Source: Sulfurimonas sp. HSL-1716 (GTDB lineage: Bacteria > Campylobacterota > Campylobacteria > Campylobacterales > Sulfurimonadaceae). Taken from it: a DNA stretch of 64,000 nucleotides. The translations under genes and the position numbers were made by a program. Numbering within the stretch: the first letter of the stretch is position 1; each line of letters begins with the position of its first letter. The stretch covers positions 1,364,001-1,428,000 of the forward strand of contig NZ_CP147918.1 in assembly GCF_039645975.1 (NCBI RefSeq). Direction: 5' to 3'. This document shows, piece after piece, positions 33,885 to 42,091 of the stretch. Under the pieces are notes generated by a model. That model saw nothing but the letters and a program-made list of their open reading frames with translations, was not told the origin of the DNA and ran no database searches.

Positions 33885-35072
33885 TTAAAGTTCATCCGGC
33901 TCTTTTATGACACCGAAAAGCTCTTCGCCGTTATAAAGAGACTGCGAGTTATCGACGAACATAGTTTCTTTTGTATCAAAGATAACGAATCCTTTCGTTC
34001 CGACCTCTATCTTTCCTCTCTCCTCCCCAATGGCTTTTGCAGGATTTTGCACGCAAAGACGTATCAGATCTTTCATACTGACCATTTCGGATTTTACGAG
34101 TTTCGTATAGTAAAGAGGCAGGGCATGATCTATACTTTCACATCCGTAAGCCGCATCAAAAAAAGCAACCTCTTTGTTCAACGGAGACGACGGATGATGA
34201 AGAACCGTGAGCAGATCGACCTCGCCGTTTTTCAGGGCTTCTTGCATAAGCTGCATATCATTCTGCGTTGCCAGCGGCGGATATATCTTTGCCGCCGTAT
34301 TGAAGTTTTCGCAAAGTTTATCGGAGTGCAGAAGGTGATGTATGCTCACTTCGCATCTTACGTCCACACCCTCTTTTTTCGCTTTGCTTATCATCTCGAT
34401 AGAACGCGGATTGGCTATGGATTTAAACAGTACTTTTATGCCATAGTAGCGCGCCAGCTCTATCATCCTGCTTACATGCAGAAGCTCGCCTATCGCAGGG
34501 ATTCCTGCAAGCCCCAGACAGGAACTTGTCTCTCCTTCGTTCATGACACCCATACTTCTGAGACTTCTATCCTCCGCTCTGCAAAACAGCGTCACACCGT
34601 ACATTTTGACATATTCGGCTATCTTGATAGCGAGATTGTTATGTGTCGTCGTACTCATAAACGGCGCAACCGCCCCTTTTTTGAGAAGTATGGCGATGTT
34701 ACTGAGTGTCGCATCCGAGGATTTTATAGTATTAAAAGAGCAATGTATATTCGCTCCGTCTCGCGGGATCGGATTGTTTTGTACGAACTCCAAGACTATC
34801 TCATCGTCTATGGCAGGAGTCGATTCGGGATTGAGTATCACATCTTTGACGCCTCCTTTTGAAGCGTTGCATGAGAGATCCTCTATCTTTTTGGAGTTTA
34901 GGATGTCATCTTTGACCCTGACATTGAGGTCTATGAGCGAAGGGATCAGACAAAGCGGAGTATCGCTTGGCTCCTTGATCTCCTCTATCTTGGTTATGAC
35001 ACCCTCTTCGACCGTAACGTTAACAACTCTTTCGCCGTTTATATCGCAAATTTTCACATCTGTTATTACCAT
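33885..35072 (-). CDS. Dihydroorotase-like protein lacking metal ligands (PyrC' type)
   Basis: A 395-residue amidohydrolase-fold protein of the class I dihydroorotase family. Conserved positions are recognisable (IPSLIDLN, CEVSIHHLLHSD, YPPLATQND, and C-terminal NPAKAIG, GKIEVGTKGFVIFD). However, the HxH metal pair normally in GLIDxHVHLREPG reads LNVRVKDD (N50, R52), and the ATDHAPH aspartate region reads TVLHHPSSP. The metal centre is therefore lost and dihydroorotase activity is unlikely. Inactive homologues are known to hold aspartate transcarbamoylase (PyrB) together, for example in Pseudomonas, and such a structural role is my inference. No pyr gene adjoins. It is divergent from lpxB. 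Confidence 0.8.
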   Translation of the reverse strand: MVITDVKICDINGERVVNVTVEEGVITKIEEIKEPSDTPLCLIPSLIDLNVRVKDDILNSKKIEDLSCNASKGGVKDVILNPESTPAIDDEIVLEFVQNNPIPRDGANIHCSFNTIKSSDATLSNIAILLKKGAVAPFMSTTTHNNLAIKIAEYVKMYGVTLFCRAEDRSLRSMGVMNEGETSSCLGLAGIPAIGELLHVSRMIELARYYGIKVLFKSIANPRSIEMISKAKKEGVDVRCEVSIHHLLHSDKLCENFNTAAKIYPPLATQNDMQLMQEALKNGEVDLLTVLHHPSSPLNKEVAFFDAAYGCESIDHALPLYYTKLVKSEMVSMKDLIRLCVQNPAKAIGEERGKIEVGTKGFVIFDTKETMFVDNSQSLYNGEELFGVIKEPDEL

Positions 35073-35131
35073 TTAAACAACACCTTTAGATATAATTACA
35101 AAATTATAAACAAAAAAGGTTTAAACCTACT

Positions 35132-36184
35132 ATGAAACTTCTCGTCAGCGCCCTGGAACATTCCGCGAACATCCATCTAAAAGCTTTAAAACAGGAGCTC
35201 AGCCCTGATGTAGAATTTATCGGTATCTTCGACAAAGAGCTCGGAACTCCGCTCATAGATCTCTCGTCTCTGGCTATCATGGGGTTTGTCGACGCGATAA
35301 AAAAACTGAGATTTTTCTTCAAGCTCAATACGCAGATGGCAGAACTCGCACGTGATGCCGACAAGGTCTTGCTCATGGATTCATCGGGATTCAATCTCCC
35401 TCTTGCAAAGAAGATAAGAAAAAAATACCCCGACAAAGAGATCATCTACTATATCCTGCCGCAGGCCTGGGCTTGGAAACAAAAGAGAATTCCCGTTTTA
35501 GAACGTACCATCACGCATCTGGCCTCCATCCTGCCCTTTGAAAAGGACTACTACTCTAAAAACGCACCCATAACCTACGTGGGGCATCCCCTCTTAGACG
35601 AGATAAAAGAGTTTAAAGAAACACTTTCGCAAACGAACAAGATAGCTTTCATGCCCGGAAGCCGCAGAGGCGAGATAAAAAAACTGATGCCCGTGTTTGA
35701 AGAACTCAGAGAAAAACTGGAGTGCGAAGCGTATATTATCGTCCCAAAACAGTTCACTAAAGAAGATATAAAAGAAGTTTACGGTACCCTAACGAAATTT
35801 AAAATTGTTCACGATGCGCATCAGACTTTACGGGAGTGCGACTTCGCTTTTATATGCAGCGGAACGGCTACGCTTGAAGCCGCACTCATAGGGATCCCGT
35901 TCATTTTAAGCTACATCGCAAAGCCGCTTGATTATTTTCTGGCAAGCAGGCTGGTGAAGCTTGATTATATCGGTCTTGGCAACATCATGTTCGAAAAGTT
36001 CAAAGGCGAACCGCTTCATCCTGAGTTCATCCAGGACGAAGTGACGCCGGACAATCTTTTTGAAGCATATAAAAAATTTGACAGAGAAAAGTTTCTGAAC
36101 AATTCAAAAGAGTTACGAAAATATTTAGGCCATGGAAGTTCCAAAACAGTAGCATCGATCATAGAGGAAAAGAATGAAGATTAA
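35132..36184 (+). CDS. lpxB: Lipid-A-disaccharide synthase
   Basis: Inner-membrane-associated glycosyltransferase (GT19) of 350 residues that condenses lipid X with its UDP-activated precursor into the lipid A disaccharide. Diagnostic segments: ALEHSANIHLKAL near the N-terminus, YYILPQAWAWKQKR near 113, IAFMPGSRRGEIKKL near 170 and FAFICSGTATLEAALIGIPF near 245. It heads a four-gene operon (lpxB-gnnB-gnnA-LpxA paralogue) with an 11-base overlap to the next gene. The neighbours imply that its substrate carries 3-amino sugar. Confidence 0.96.
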   Translation: MKLLVSALEHSANIHLKALKQELSPDVEFIGIFDKELGTPLIDLSSLAIMGFVDAIKKLRFFFKLNTQMAELARDADKVLLMDSSGFNLPLAKKIRKKYPDKEIIYYILPQAWAWKQKRIPVLERTITHLASILPFEKDYYSKNAPITYVGHPLLDEIKEFKETLSQTNKIAFMPGSRRGEIKKLMPVFEELREKLECEAYIIVPKQFTKEDIKEVYGTLTKFKIVHDAHQTLRECDFAFICSGTATLEAALIGIPFILSYIAKPLDYFLASRLVKLDYIGLGNIMFEKFKGEPLHPEFIQDEVTPDNLFEAYKKFDREKFLNNSKELRKYLGHGSSKTVASIIEEKNED

Positions 36185-37265
36185 TTTTATAGATTTACAG
36201 GCGCAGTATCAAGAGTATAAGACGGAGATTGACAAAGAGGTAAGCGAAGTCTTTGCGAGTGCGGGATTCATAGGAGGACCGAAACTCGAAGCTTTTGAAA
36301 AAAACATCGCAGCATATACGGGCGTAAAACATGCCATCGGATGCAGCAGCGGGACAGATGCGCTTTTACTTGCCCTTATGGCGCTCGACGTCAAAGCGGG
36401 TGATGAGATCATCACAACTCCTTTTACGTTTATAGCGACTGCCGAAGTGATCGCATTTTTAGGTGCAAAACCGGTATTTGCCGATATTGACGAAAAAACA
36501 TACAATATCGATACATCCAAGATAGAAAACCTTATCACGGCAAAAACAAAAGCGATCATTCCCGTGTCTCTTTACGGACAATGTGCGGATATGGACGAGA
36601 TAAACGCTATTGCCGACAAACACGGTCTTACGGTCATAGAGGACGCTTGCCAAAGCTTCGGCGCACAGTATAAAGACAAAAGATCATGCGCTCTCTCATC
36701 AATCGGCTGTACGAGTTTCTTCCCTTCCAAACCTCTTGGCGCATACGGCGACGGCGGAGCTATCTTTACCGACGATGATGAACTGGCTTCAAAGATGAGA
36801 ATGCTTCTAAACCATGGACAAAACGAGAGATACAAGCACAAATATATAGGAATAAACGGCCGTCTTGACGCCGTTCAAGCCGCAATACTCGACGTCAAAC
36901 TCCGTCATTTTGACAAAGAGGTGAAACTGAGACAGGATATCGGTCAAAGATATACGCTGCTTCTCGCCGATGCCGATGTCGTGACTCCATATATCGCAGA
37001 CGATAGAACAAGCGTCTACGCACAATACTCCATAAGGGTAAAAGACAGAGCTGCAACGATCGCGAAGCTGAGCGAGAGATCTATCCCGACAGCCGTTCAT
37101 TACCCGATGCCGCTTCACCTTCAAGAAGCTTTTGCGTATCTTGGATACAAAGAGGGGGATTTTCCTGTCTCCGAAAAGATATCAAACGAGATCATGTCTC
37201 TTCCGATGAGTCCGTATCTTACGGATGAACAGCAAGATTTTATAGTAGCAGCGATAAAAGGATAA
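36174..37265 (+). CDS. gnnB: UDP-GlcNAc C3 aminotransferase for lipid A (GnnB), DegT/DnrJ family
   Basis: PLP-dependent aminotransferase of 363 residues. FIDLQAQYQEYK starts the fold, GCSSGTDALLLALMALDV (near 58-75) binds PLP phosphate, EDACQSFGA is near 157, and the Schiff-base Lys is in FFPSKPLGAYGDGG near 185. The family also makes surface sugars such as those of WbpE. Placement between lpxB and an oxidoreductase plus LpxA-type protein fits GnnB, known from Acidithiobacillus and C. jejuni, which puts an amino group on C3 of UDP-GlcNAc so that lipid A has amide-linked acyl chains. It lies 2 bases from gnnA. An O-antigen role is the alternative. Confidence 0.8.
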   Translation: MKINFIDLQAQYQEYKTEIDKEVSEVFASAGFIGGPKLEAFEKNIAAYTGVKHAIGCSSGTDALLLALMALDVKAGDEIITTPFTFIATAEVIAFLGAKPVFADIDEKTYNIDTSKIENLITAKTKAIIPVSLYGQCADMDEINAIADKHGLTVIEDACQSFGAQYKDKRSCALSSIGCTSFFPSKPLGAYGDGGAIFTDDDELASKMRMLLNHGQNERYKHKYIGINGRLDAVQAAILDVKLRHFDKEVKLRQDIGQRYTLLLADADVVTPYIADDRTSVYAQYSIRVKDRAATIAKLSERSIPTAVHYPMPLHLQEAFAYLGYKEGDFPVSEKISNEIMSLPMSPYLTDEQQDFIVAAIKG

Positions 37266-37267
37266 GT

Positions 37268-38164
37268 ATGATAAGAATAGCGATCATAGGTCTGGGCGCG
37301 ATGGGGAAAAACCATTACCGCATACTAAGTATGCTTGACGAAGTAGAGGTCTGCGCACTCTGTGACGTCGTACAAAACGACCCCTACAAAGAACCTTTTT
37401 TCCATGATGTGGATGAGATGTTAAAAAACGCAAAACCCGATGCCGTCATCATCGCCGTTCCGACATTCCTGCATAAAGAGGTCGCTCTCAAATGCGCGGC
37501 TCAAGGCGTACATCTTTTTATCGAAAAACCGGCTGCTTCGACCGTACAAGATGCAAAAGATATCCTTAACGCCGTAAATGCGGCAGGAGTCAAAAGCTGT
37601 GTCGGTCATGTCGAAAGATTCAATCCCGTCGTTCAGGCGCTTAAAGAGGAACTCTCGAGCAAAGAGATATTTTCCGTGGCAATCACGCGTGTCGGACCGT
37701 TCCCTCCGCGCATCGCCGATGTCGGAGTACTCACGGACCTCTCGGTGCATGACATCGATCTTATCCGTTTTATAACGCACAGAGACATACTCAACCAGTC
37801 TATCTTCAAATCAAGAAAGATCCATAATCACCATGAAGACAATGCGGTACTTAGTTTCGAACTGACGGATTCGGTCATAGCCAATATCACGACAAACTGG
37901 CTTACTCCGTTTAAAAAACGCTGCATAGAGGTGGCTTGTCAGGATTCTTACTTTGAAGCCGATCTGATAGCGCAAAGTCTTACCGAATACTCATCGTTTA
38001 GCACAAACAACTCCTATGTCGTCAGAGGCTGCCACATCAAAAAAGACGAGCCGCTCATAAAAGAGCTGGAAACTTTCATAGCATACCTCAAAACAGGCGA
38101 ACGTGCATCTCTTGCTTCCATAGAAGACAGCATCATCACGCTCAAGATCGCAATCCACTCATGA
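37268..38164 (+). CDS. gnnA: UDP-GlcNAc C3 dehydrogenase for lipid A (GnnA), Gfo/Idh/MocA family
   Basis: NAD-dependent sugar oxidoreductase of 298 residues. The N-terminal Rossmann motif is IAIIGLGAMGKNHYRIL (3-19), the EKP motif of the family lies in HLFIEKPAAST near 85, and VGHVERFNP near 113 and LSVHDIDLIRFI near 158 line the active site. GnnA oxidises the 3-OH of UDP-GlcNAc to the keto sugar that GnnB aminates. Assignment comes from family plus operon position between gnnB and an LpxA paralogue (4-base overlap). The broader family could serve other sugar pathways. Confidence 0.78.
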   Translation: MIRIAIIGLGAMGKNHYRILSMLDEVEVCALCDVVQNDPYKEPFFHDVDEMLKNAKPDAVIIAVPTFLHKEVALKCAAQGVHLFIEKPAASTVQDAKDILNAVNAAGVKSCVGHVERFNPVVQALKEELSSKEIFSVAITRVGPFPPRIADVGVLTDLSVHDIDLIRFITHRDILNQSIFKSRKIHNHHEDNAVLSFELTDSVIANITTNWLTPFKKRCIEVACQDSYFEADLIAQSLTEYSSFSTNNSYVVRGCHIKKDEPLIKELETFIAYLKTGERASLASIEDSIITLKIAIHS

Positions 38165-38886
38165 TAGACAAAACAACCATCATAGAAGACGGCGCTTCGA
38201 TCGCCGAAGACGCGGTCATCGGACCTTTTTGTTTCATAGGCAGAGACACGGTGATAGCTTCGGGCGTAAACATCGCTTCAAACGTGATCATAAAAGGTAA
38301 AACGACCCTGGAAGAGAATACAAAGATATTCAGTTTCGCAACGATAGGAAACGAAAGCTCGACGATCAGGATAGGAAAAAACACGCACGTCCGCGAATTT
38401 GTCCAGATCGGTACACAGGAGAGCGATAACAAACAAAGTATCGAAATAAGCCATGACAACTTCATAATGGCATATGTACAGATCATGAACGGCGTGAAGA
38501 TAGCCAATAACTGCGTACTCACAAATGCCGTAAGACTTTATGAGAACGTCAAATGCGAAGAGCGCGTCATTATCGGCGGGCTGAGTACGGTCGAAGAAAA
38601 CAACCGCATAGGGACGGGAGTGATGATCGGCGGAGCTTCCTACGTCAATCACGATATCCCGCCGTTTTGTCTGGTCGAAGGAAACCGTTCCAGCATCAAA
38701 GGTCTCAATATCATAGGTCTCAGACGAAGACTGGAAAATCCTGATGATATAGAGGAGATAAAAGCCGCGTACAAAAAACTTCTCAGCCACGGCGTCGATA
38801 AAGAGACGGCAAAAACACTTGAGCAAGAAAGCCAAAACGGCTACGTCAAACTATTTGCAGGATTCATCAAAGAGAGCAATCTATAA
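38161..38886 (+). CDS. LpxA paralogue (left-handed beta-helix) without catalytic histidines
   Basis: Hexapeptide-repeat acyltransferase homologue of 241 residues, colinear with E. coli LpxA (262 residues) through EGASIxxxxxIGPFC, DNFIMAYVQI, VIIGGLSTVEE, the ends IGGASYVNHDIPPF and GLNIIGLRRR, and the helical tail. One N-terminal coil is missing. E. coli catalytic and substrate residues H122, H125, H144 and H160 correspond here to Q107, N110, N129 and E145. Normal LpxA acyl transfer is therefore unlikely, unless chemistry is altered for the more reactive amine of UDP-GlcNAc3N. It is the last gene of the lpxB operon. A hairpin GAGAGCA/TGCTCTC (38872-38896) spans its stop. Confidence 0.82.
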   Translation: MIDKTTIIEDGASIAEDAVIGPFCFIGRDTVIASGVNIASNVIIKGKTTLEENTKIFSFATIGNESSTIRIGKNTHVREFVQIGTQESDNKQSIEISHDNFIMAYVQIMNGVKIANNCVLTNAVRLYENVKCEERVIIGGLSTVEENNRIGTGVMIGGASYVNHDIPPFCLVEGNRSSIKGLNIIGLRRRLENPDDIEEIKAAYKKLLSHGVDKETAKTLEQESQNGYVKLFAGFIKESNL

Positions 38887-38904
38887 ATATGCTCTCCTGA
38901 GTGC

Positions 38905-38940
38905 AAAACAAAATTCTTCCCCTGCTAAAACAAAATTCTT
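38905..38940 (+). repeat. Two direct copies of AAAACAAAATTCTT, 22 bases apart
   Basis: The 14-mer is at 38905-38918 and 38927-38940. The preceding TGC(T) returns a third time at 38945-38948 with the same 22-base spacing, about two helical turns. It lies 80-115 bases upstream of the beta-barrel gene at 39018, so it may be a regulator-binding array. Too few copies for CRISPR. Confidence 0.6.
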
Positions 38941-39017
38941 TTTGTGCTAAAAAAAGGTTGTTTTGGAAAATACAATCCAATATACTTGTGTTACAAATTA
39001 TAGATAAAGGCAGGAAC

Positions 39018-39569
39018 ATGAAAAAACTATTGGCCGTAACAACAACAGCTTTAATGCTAAGCGGCGCATTATATGCAGATTCGAACTTTTACGGAAAAGT
39101 TGCTTTAGGATATGAGGATGCAAATAATATTACAAATAGCAATTATAATATAGATGCCGGTACAGGTGTTAACACTATGATGGCGATCGGTTATCGTTAT
39201 AAAGACTTTGCAATTGAGGGTGAATATTCTCATTCAAAAGTAAATTATAATAATAAAAATCTAAATTATAAAAATGATATTACCGTTAATTCATACATAG
39301 TAAATGCACTCTACTATATTGACTTAAAATCGGTAGTAACGCCTTATCTTGGTGTAGGTATCGGTACTTCTGCATATGACGACGGTATCTCGACCGACAA
39401 TGTCAGAACTTACGAAGGTACGGCAGGTATAGCAATAGCCATGAATAAAAGTCTGGATATTACAGCCGAATATAAATATAGAAAATTTGACGTAAAAGGT
39501 ATAGGTACCAATGCCGATCCGGATACCAGTACAAACTCATATATGCTGGGTCTGCTCTATAAATTCTAA
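39018..39569 (+). CDS. Small outer-membrane beta-barrel protein
   Basis: A 183-residue exported protein. A signal peptide (MKKLLAVTTTALMLSGALYA) is followed by alternating polar/aromatic strands (FYGKVALGYEDA, MAIGYRYKDFAIEGEYSHS, YIVNALYYIDLKSVVTPYLGVGIG, IAMNKSLDITAEYKYRKF) and a terminal aromatic, YKF, typical of OmpA/OmpX-like porin-type barrels of eight strands. The frame extends upstream to 38901, but AGGCAGGAAC just before the ATG at 39018 and the signal peptide fix the start. It is AT-rich compared with neighbours. Function unknown. Convergent with the AraC gene 12 bases away. Confidence 0.82.
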   Translation: MKKLLAVTTTALMLSGALYADSNFYGKVALGYEDANNITNSNYNIDAGTGVNTMMAIGYRYKDFAIEGEYSHSKVNYNNKNLNYKNDITVNSYIVNALYYIDLKSVVTPYLGVGIGTSAYDDGISTDNVRTYEGTAGIAIAMNKSLDITAEYKYRKFDVKGIGTNADPDTSTNSYMLGLLYKF

Positions 39570-39581
39570 TTTACGTCTTAC

Positions 39582-40454
39582 TCAAAACTTTATAGGCAGA
39601 TAAAAGCTCAGATCGAACTCTTTGTCGTCTGAGAGATATTTGTTTTTATAGTAGATGGCATATGAGGGTTTGGTGGTCGTCTCGAACTCGCTTTTTAAAA
39701 GCCATTCATGATAAACCCATTGGATGAATTTCAAAAAGTCGCCCTTCTTTCCTTTGAGATCGAACTTCGCATAGACGCCGTCAGAGATGTTGAACCTCGG
39801 CAGCCTGTCACTGCCGACCTTGTTTTTGGTCGCGATACACGCGACATACTGGCACTCGTCAAGCGGTGTGACGGTAGGATTGTCGTGAAACAGGGCTATC
39901 TCCTGATAATCCTTGACATTATTGCTCAGCACCCAGGTCTCCAGCTTCTGCCAGCTCTCTCGGATGTTTTTGGAGTTATATCCTTTATTTCTTATATAAT
40001 AGCTTTGGATCACAGGCATCTTGACGATCGTCGCCGTTACATCGCTAAAGTCCGCTGTCGACTGTACGGCTCCTCTGGATTGTTTTAAGATATTGTCCGA
40101 ATACACTTTATAGCCGCCGTTCTTCCACTCTTTTGGCGTCATGGAAAAACGCTCCTTGAACGCTTTTATAAAAGATGACTGCGAACTGTACCCGCACATG
40201 TTGGCTATGTTCGAGATGGTCGAATACTTGTTTGTCAAAAGCAGATTGGAAGCTTTTTGCAGACGAATAGATTTTATGCTTTCATAGATGTTTCTTCCAA
40301 ACGCTTCTTTAAATATCCTCTGCATATGAAACTTGCTTATACCAAAATCCCGACTCAGTTCATCGACATCTATGTGGGTATCTATATGGGTATATACATA
40401 GTACATGATATCGTTGGCGATCTTGATTCTTTTTTGCAAAGTCTCTTTTTTCAT
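39582..40454 (-). CDS. AraC family regulator with GyrI-like effector domain
   Basis: A 290-residue transcription factor. The N-terminal AraC DNA-binding module has two helix-turn-helix motifs (DVDELSRDFGISKFHMQRIF near 27-46 and ISNIANMCGYSSQSSFIKAF near 78-97). The C-terminal GyrI/SOUL-type small-molecule domain runs from about 135 to 290. This N-DBD/C-GyrI order is that of the Rob/BltR-like regulators that bind hydrophobic compounds. Its targets may include the outer-membrane gene nearby or its own promoter. Convergent with the barrel gene and divergent from the biotin carboxylase. Confidence 0.88.
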   Translation of the reverse strand: MKKETLQKRIKIANDIMYYVYTHIDTHIDVDELSRDFGISKFHMQRIFKEAFGRNIYESIKSIRLQKASNLLLTNKYSTISNIANMCGYSSQSSFIKAFKERFSMTPKEWKNGGYKVYSDNILKQSRGAVQSTADFSDVTATIVKMPVIQSYYIRNKGYNSKNIRESWQKLETWVLSNNVKDYQEIALFHDNPTVTPLDECQYVACIATKNKVGSDRLPRFNISDGVYAKFDLKGKKGDFLKFIQWVYHEWLLKSEFETTTKPSYAIYYKNKYLSDDKEFDLSFYLPIKF

Positions 40455-40583
40455 GCAATAATTGTAGCATAATCAAACCATAAAGTAAGCACAAATGAAC
40501 AACTTAATATGCAGAAAAAAGGAAGAACTTTTTTTTTGAAAGGTATAAAATTGCAAATAAAAAAGAAGGAATCCTTAAACCCG

Positions 40584-42035
40584 ATGAAAAAGATAGGTAA
40601 AGTACTTATAGCCAACAGAGGCGAGATAGCTCTTCGTATCATCAGAGCTTGTAAAGAGTTGGAAATAAAAAGCGTAGCGATATTTTCCGAAGTGGATATA
40701 GAAGGTATCTGGGTAAGAAAAGCGGATGAATGTTACCCGATCTTAGGAAATCCCGTCGAAGCCTATCTGGACTACGACAGGATCATCTCACTGGCCAAAA
40801 AAGCCGAATGCGACGCTATCCATCCGGGTTACGGATTCTTATCCGAAAGTGCGGAGTTCGCACAGGCTTGTGAAGACAACGGCATTATTTTTATCGGACC
40901 AAAAGCGGATCACATCGCACTTTTCGGCGACAAGATGGCATCGAAGGTCGCTATGAAAAAAGTGGGCGTTCCTGTACTGGAGGGAACGGACGAACCTGTA
41001 AAAGATATCAAAGAAGGCGAGAAAATATCTAAAGATATCGGTTTTCCCGTCATCATCAAAGCGGCATTCGGCGGCGGCGGCAGAGGGATGAGGATAGTAA
41101 GAGAAGAGAAAGACTTTAAAGAGCTTTACGAATCCGCAGCCAACGAATCAAAAAAATATTTCGGCAGGGACGAGATGTTTATCGAGAAGTTCGTCGAAAA
41201 CCCAAGACACATCGAGATACAGGTGATCGCAGATAAATACGGCAACGTCGTACATCTTGGCGAACGCGACTGCTCGATCCAAAGACGCCATCAAAAAGTG
41301 ATCGAGATAGCACCCAGCCCGAGACTAAACGACGATGTCAGACGCGAGCTCTACCGCATCTCCACAAAAGCGATGTTCAAACTCGGTTACGAGAGTGTGG
41401 GAACAATCGAGTTTTTGGTAGATGAAGCCGACAACATCTACTTCATCGAGATGAACACAAGGGTACAGGTCGAACATCCCGTTACCGAACTTATCTCCGG
41501 AATTGACATCATCCAAAGGATGATACAGATCGCAGAAGGGGACAAACTGCACTTTATGCAAGAGGAGATCAAGCTTAAAGGCTACGCCATCGAGTTTCGT
41601 ATAAATGCCGAAAACCCGAAACTAAAATTTATGCCGGCTGTCGGGACCATCACGAACTATATGGCGCCGGGAGGTCCGGGCGTCAGACTCGATACAAGTC
41701 TGTATGCAGGCTACAAGATCCCTGCAAATTACGACTCCATGATAGGAAAGCTTATCGTATCGGCACTTGACTGGGACGGAGTGGTCAGAAAAGCAAAAAG
41801 AGCACTGGACGAGTTCTTTATAGACGGCGTAGCTACAAACATTCCTCTTCACAGAGCGATAGTAAGAGACCTTGATTTCATAGAGGGCAAGTTCAACACA
41901 AGCTATCTTGACGCCAAACTGGACAAGTTCAACCTCGACGCGATAAACAACATAGAAGAGGAAGAGCAGAAGATGACTCAGATCTCAAAGCTCGTCGAGA
42001 CCATCAAGCAGCATAACCTTCACGTCAGACATTAA
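40584..42035 (+). CDS. Biotin carboxylase subunit (PycA/AccC family)
   Basis: ATP-grasp enzyme carboxylating biotin with bicarbonate. From an ATG at 40584 it has 483 residues (MKKIGKVLIANRGEIALRII). Motifs: CDAIHPGYGFLSES, KAAFGGGGRGMR, ERDCSIQRRHQKVIE and EMNTRVQVEHPVTE, all intact. AccC is usually about 445-450 residues. The roughly 30-residue acidic C-terminal extension resembles PycA, the two-subunit pyruvate carboxylase form. No biotin carrier or carboxyltransferase gene adjoins, so AccC or PycA cannot be separated here. An in-frame ATG at 40509 adds basic residues and is less likely. A strong terminator follows. Confidence 0.9.
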   Translation: MKKIGKVLIANRGEIALRIIRACKELEIKSVAIFSEVDIEGIWVRKADECYPILGNPVEAYLDYDRIISLAKKAECDAIHPGYGFLSESAEFAQACEDNGIIFIGPKADHIALFGDKMASKVAMKKVGVPVLEGTDEPVKDIKEGEKISKDIGFPVIIKAAFGGGGRGMRIVREEKDFKELYESAANESKKYFGRDEMFIEKFVENPRHIEIQVIADKYGNVVHLGERDCSIQRRHQKVIEIAPSPRLNDDVRRELYRISTKAMFKLGYESVGTIEFLVDEADNIYFIEMNTRVQVEHPVTELISGIDIIQRMIQIAEGDKLHFMQEEIKLKGYAIEFRINAENPKLKFMPAVGTITNYMAPGGPGVRLDTSLYAGYKIPANYDSMIGKLIVSALDWDGVVRKAKRALDEFFIDGVATNIPLHRAIVRDLDFIEGKFNTSYLDAKLDKFNLDAINNIEEEEQKMTQISKLVETIKQHNLHVRH

Positions 42036-42042
42036 AACTTTT

Positions 42043-42079
42043 GCAAAGAGAGCCTTATAAAGCTCTCTCTGCCTTTTTT
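42043..42079 (+). terminator. Rho-independent terminator after the biotin carboxylase
   Basis: GCAAAGAGAGC pairs with GCTCTCTCTGC (11 positions, one A-C mismatch) around CTTATAAA, followed by C and six T. It begins 8 bases after the stop codon and has the full form of an intrinsic terminator. Confidence 0.9.
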
Positions 42080-42091
42080 AAAAACACTCTT

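Noticed and set aside
34047-34862. Plus-strand frame of 271 codons over the dihydroorotase-like gene
   Set aside because: Composition is Arg/Tyr/His-rich antisense-type with no homology signature; the minus-strand gene is well supported.
38905-38940. Possible CRISPR or satellite
   Set aside because: Only two clear repeats of 14 bases with 8-base gaps, no cas genes, no leader.
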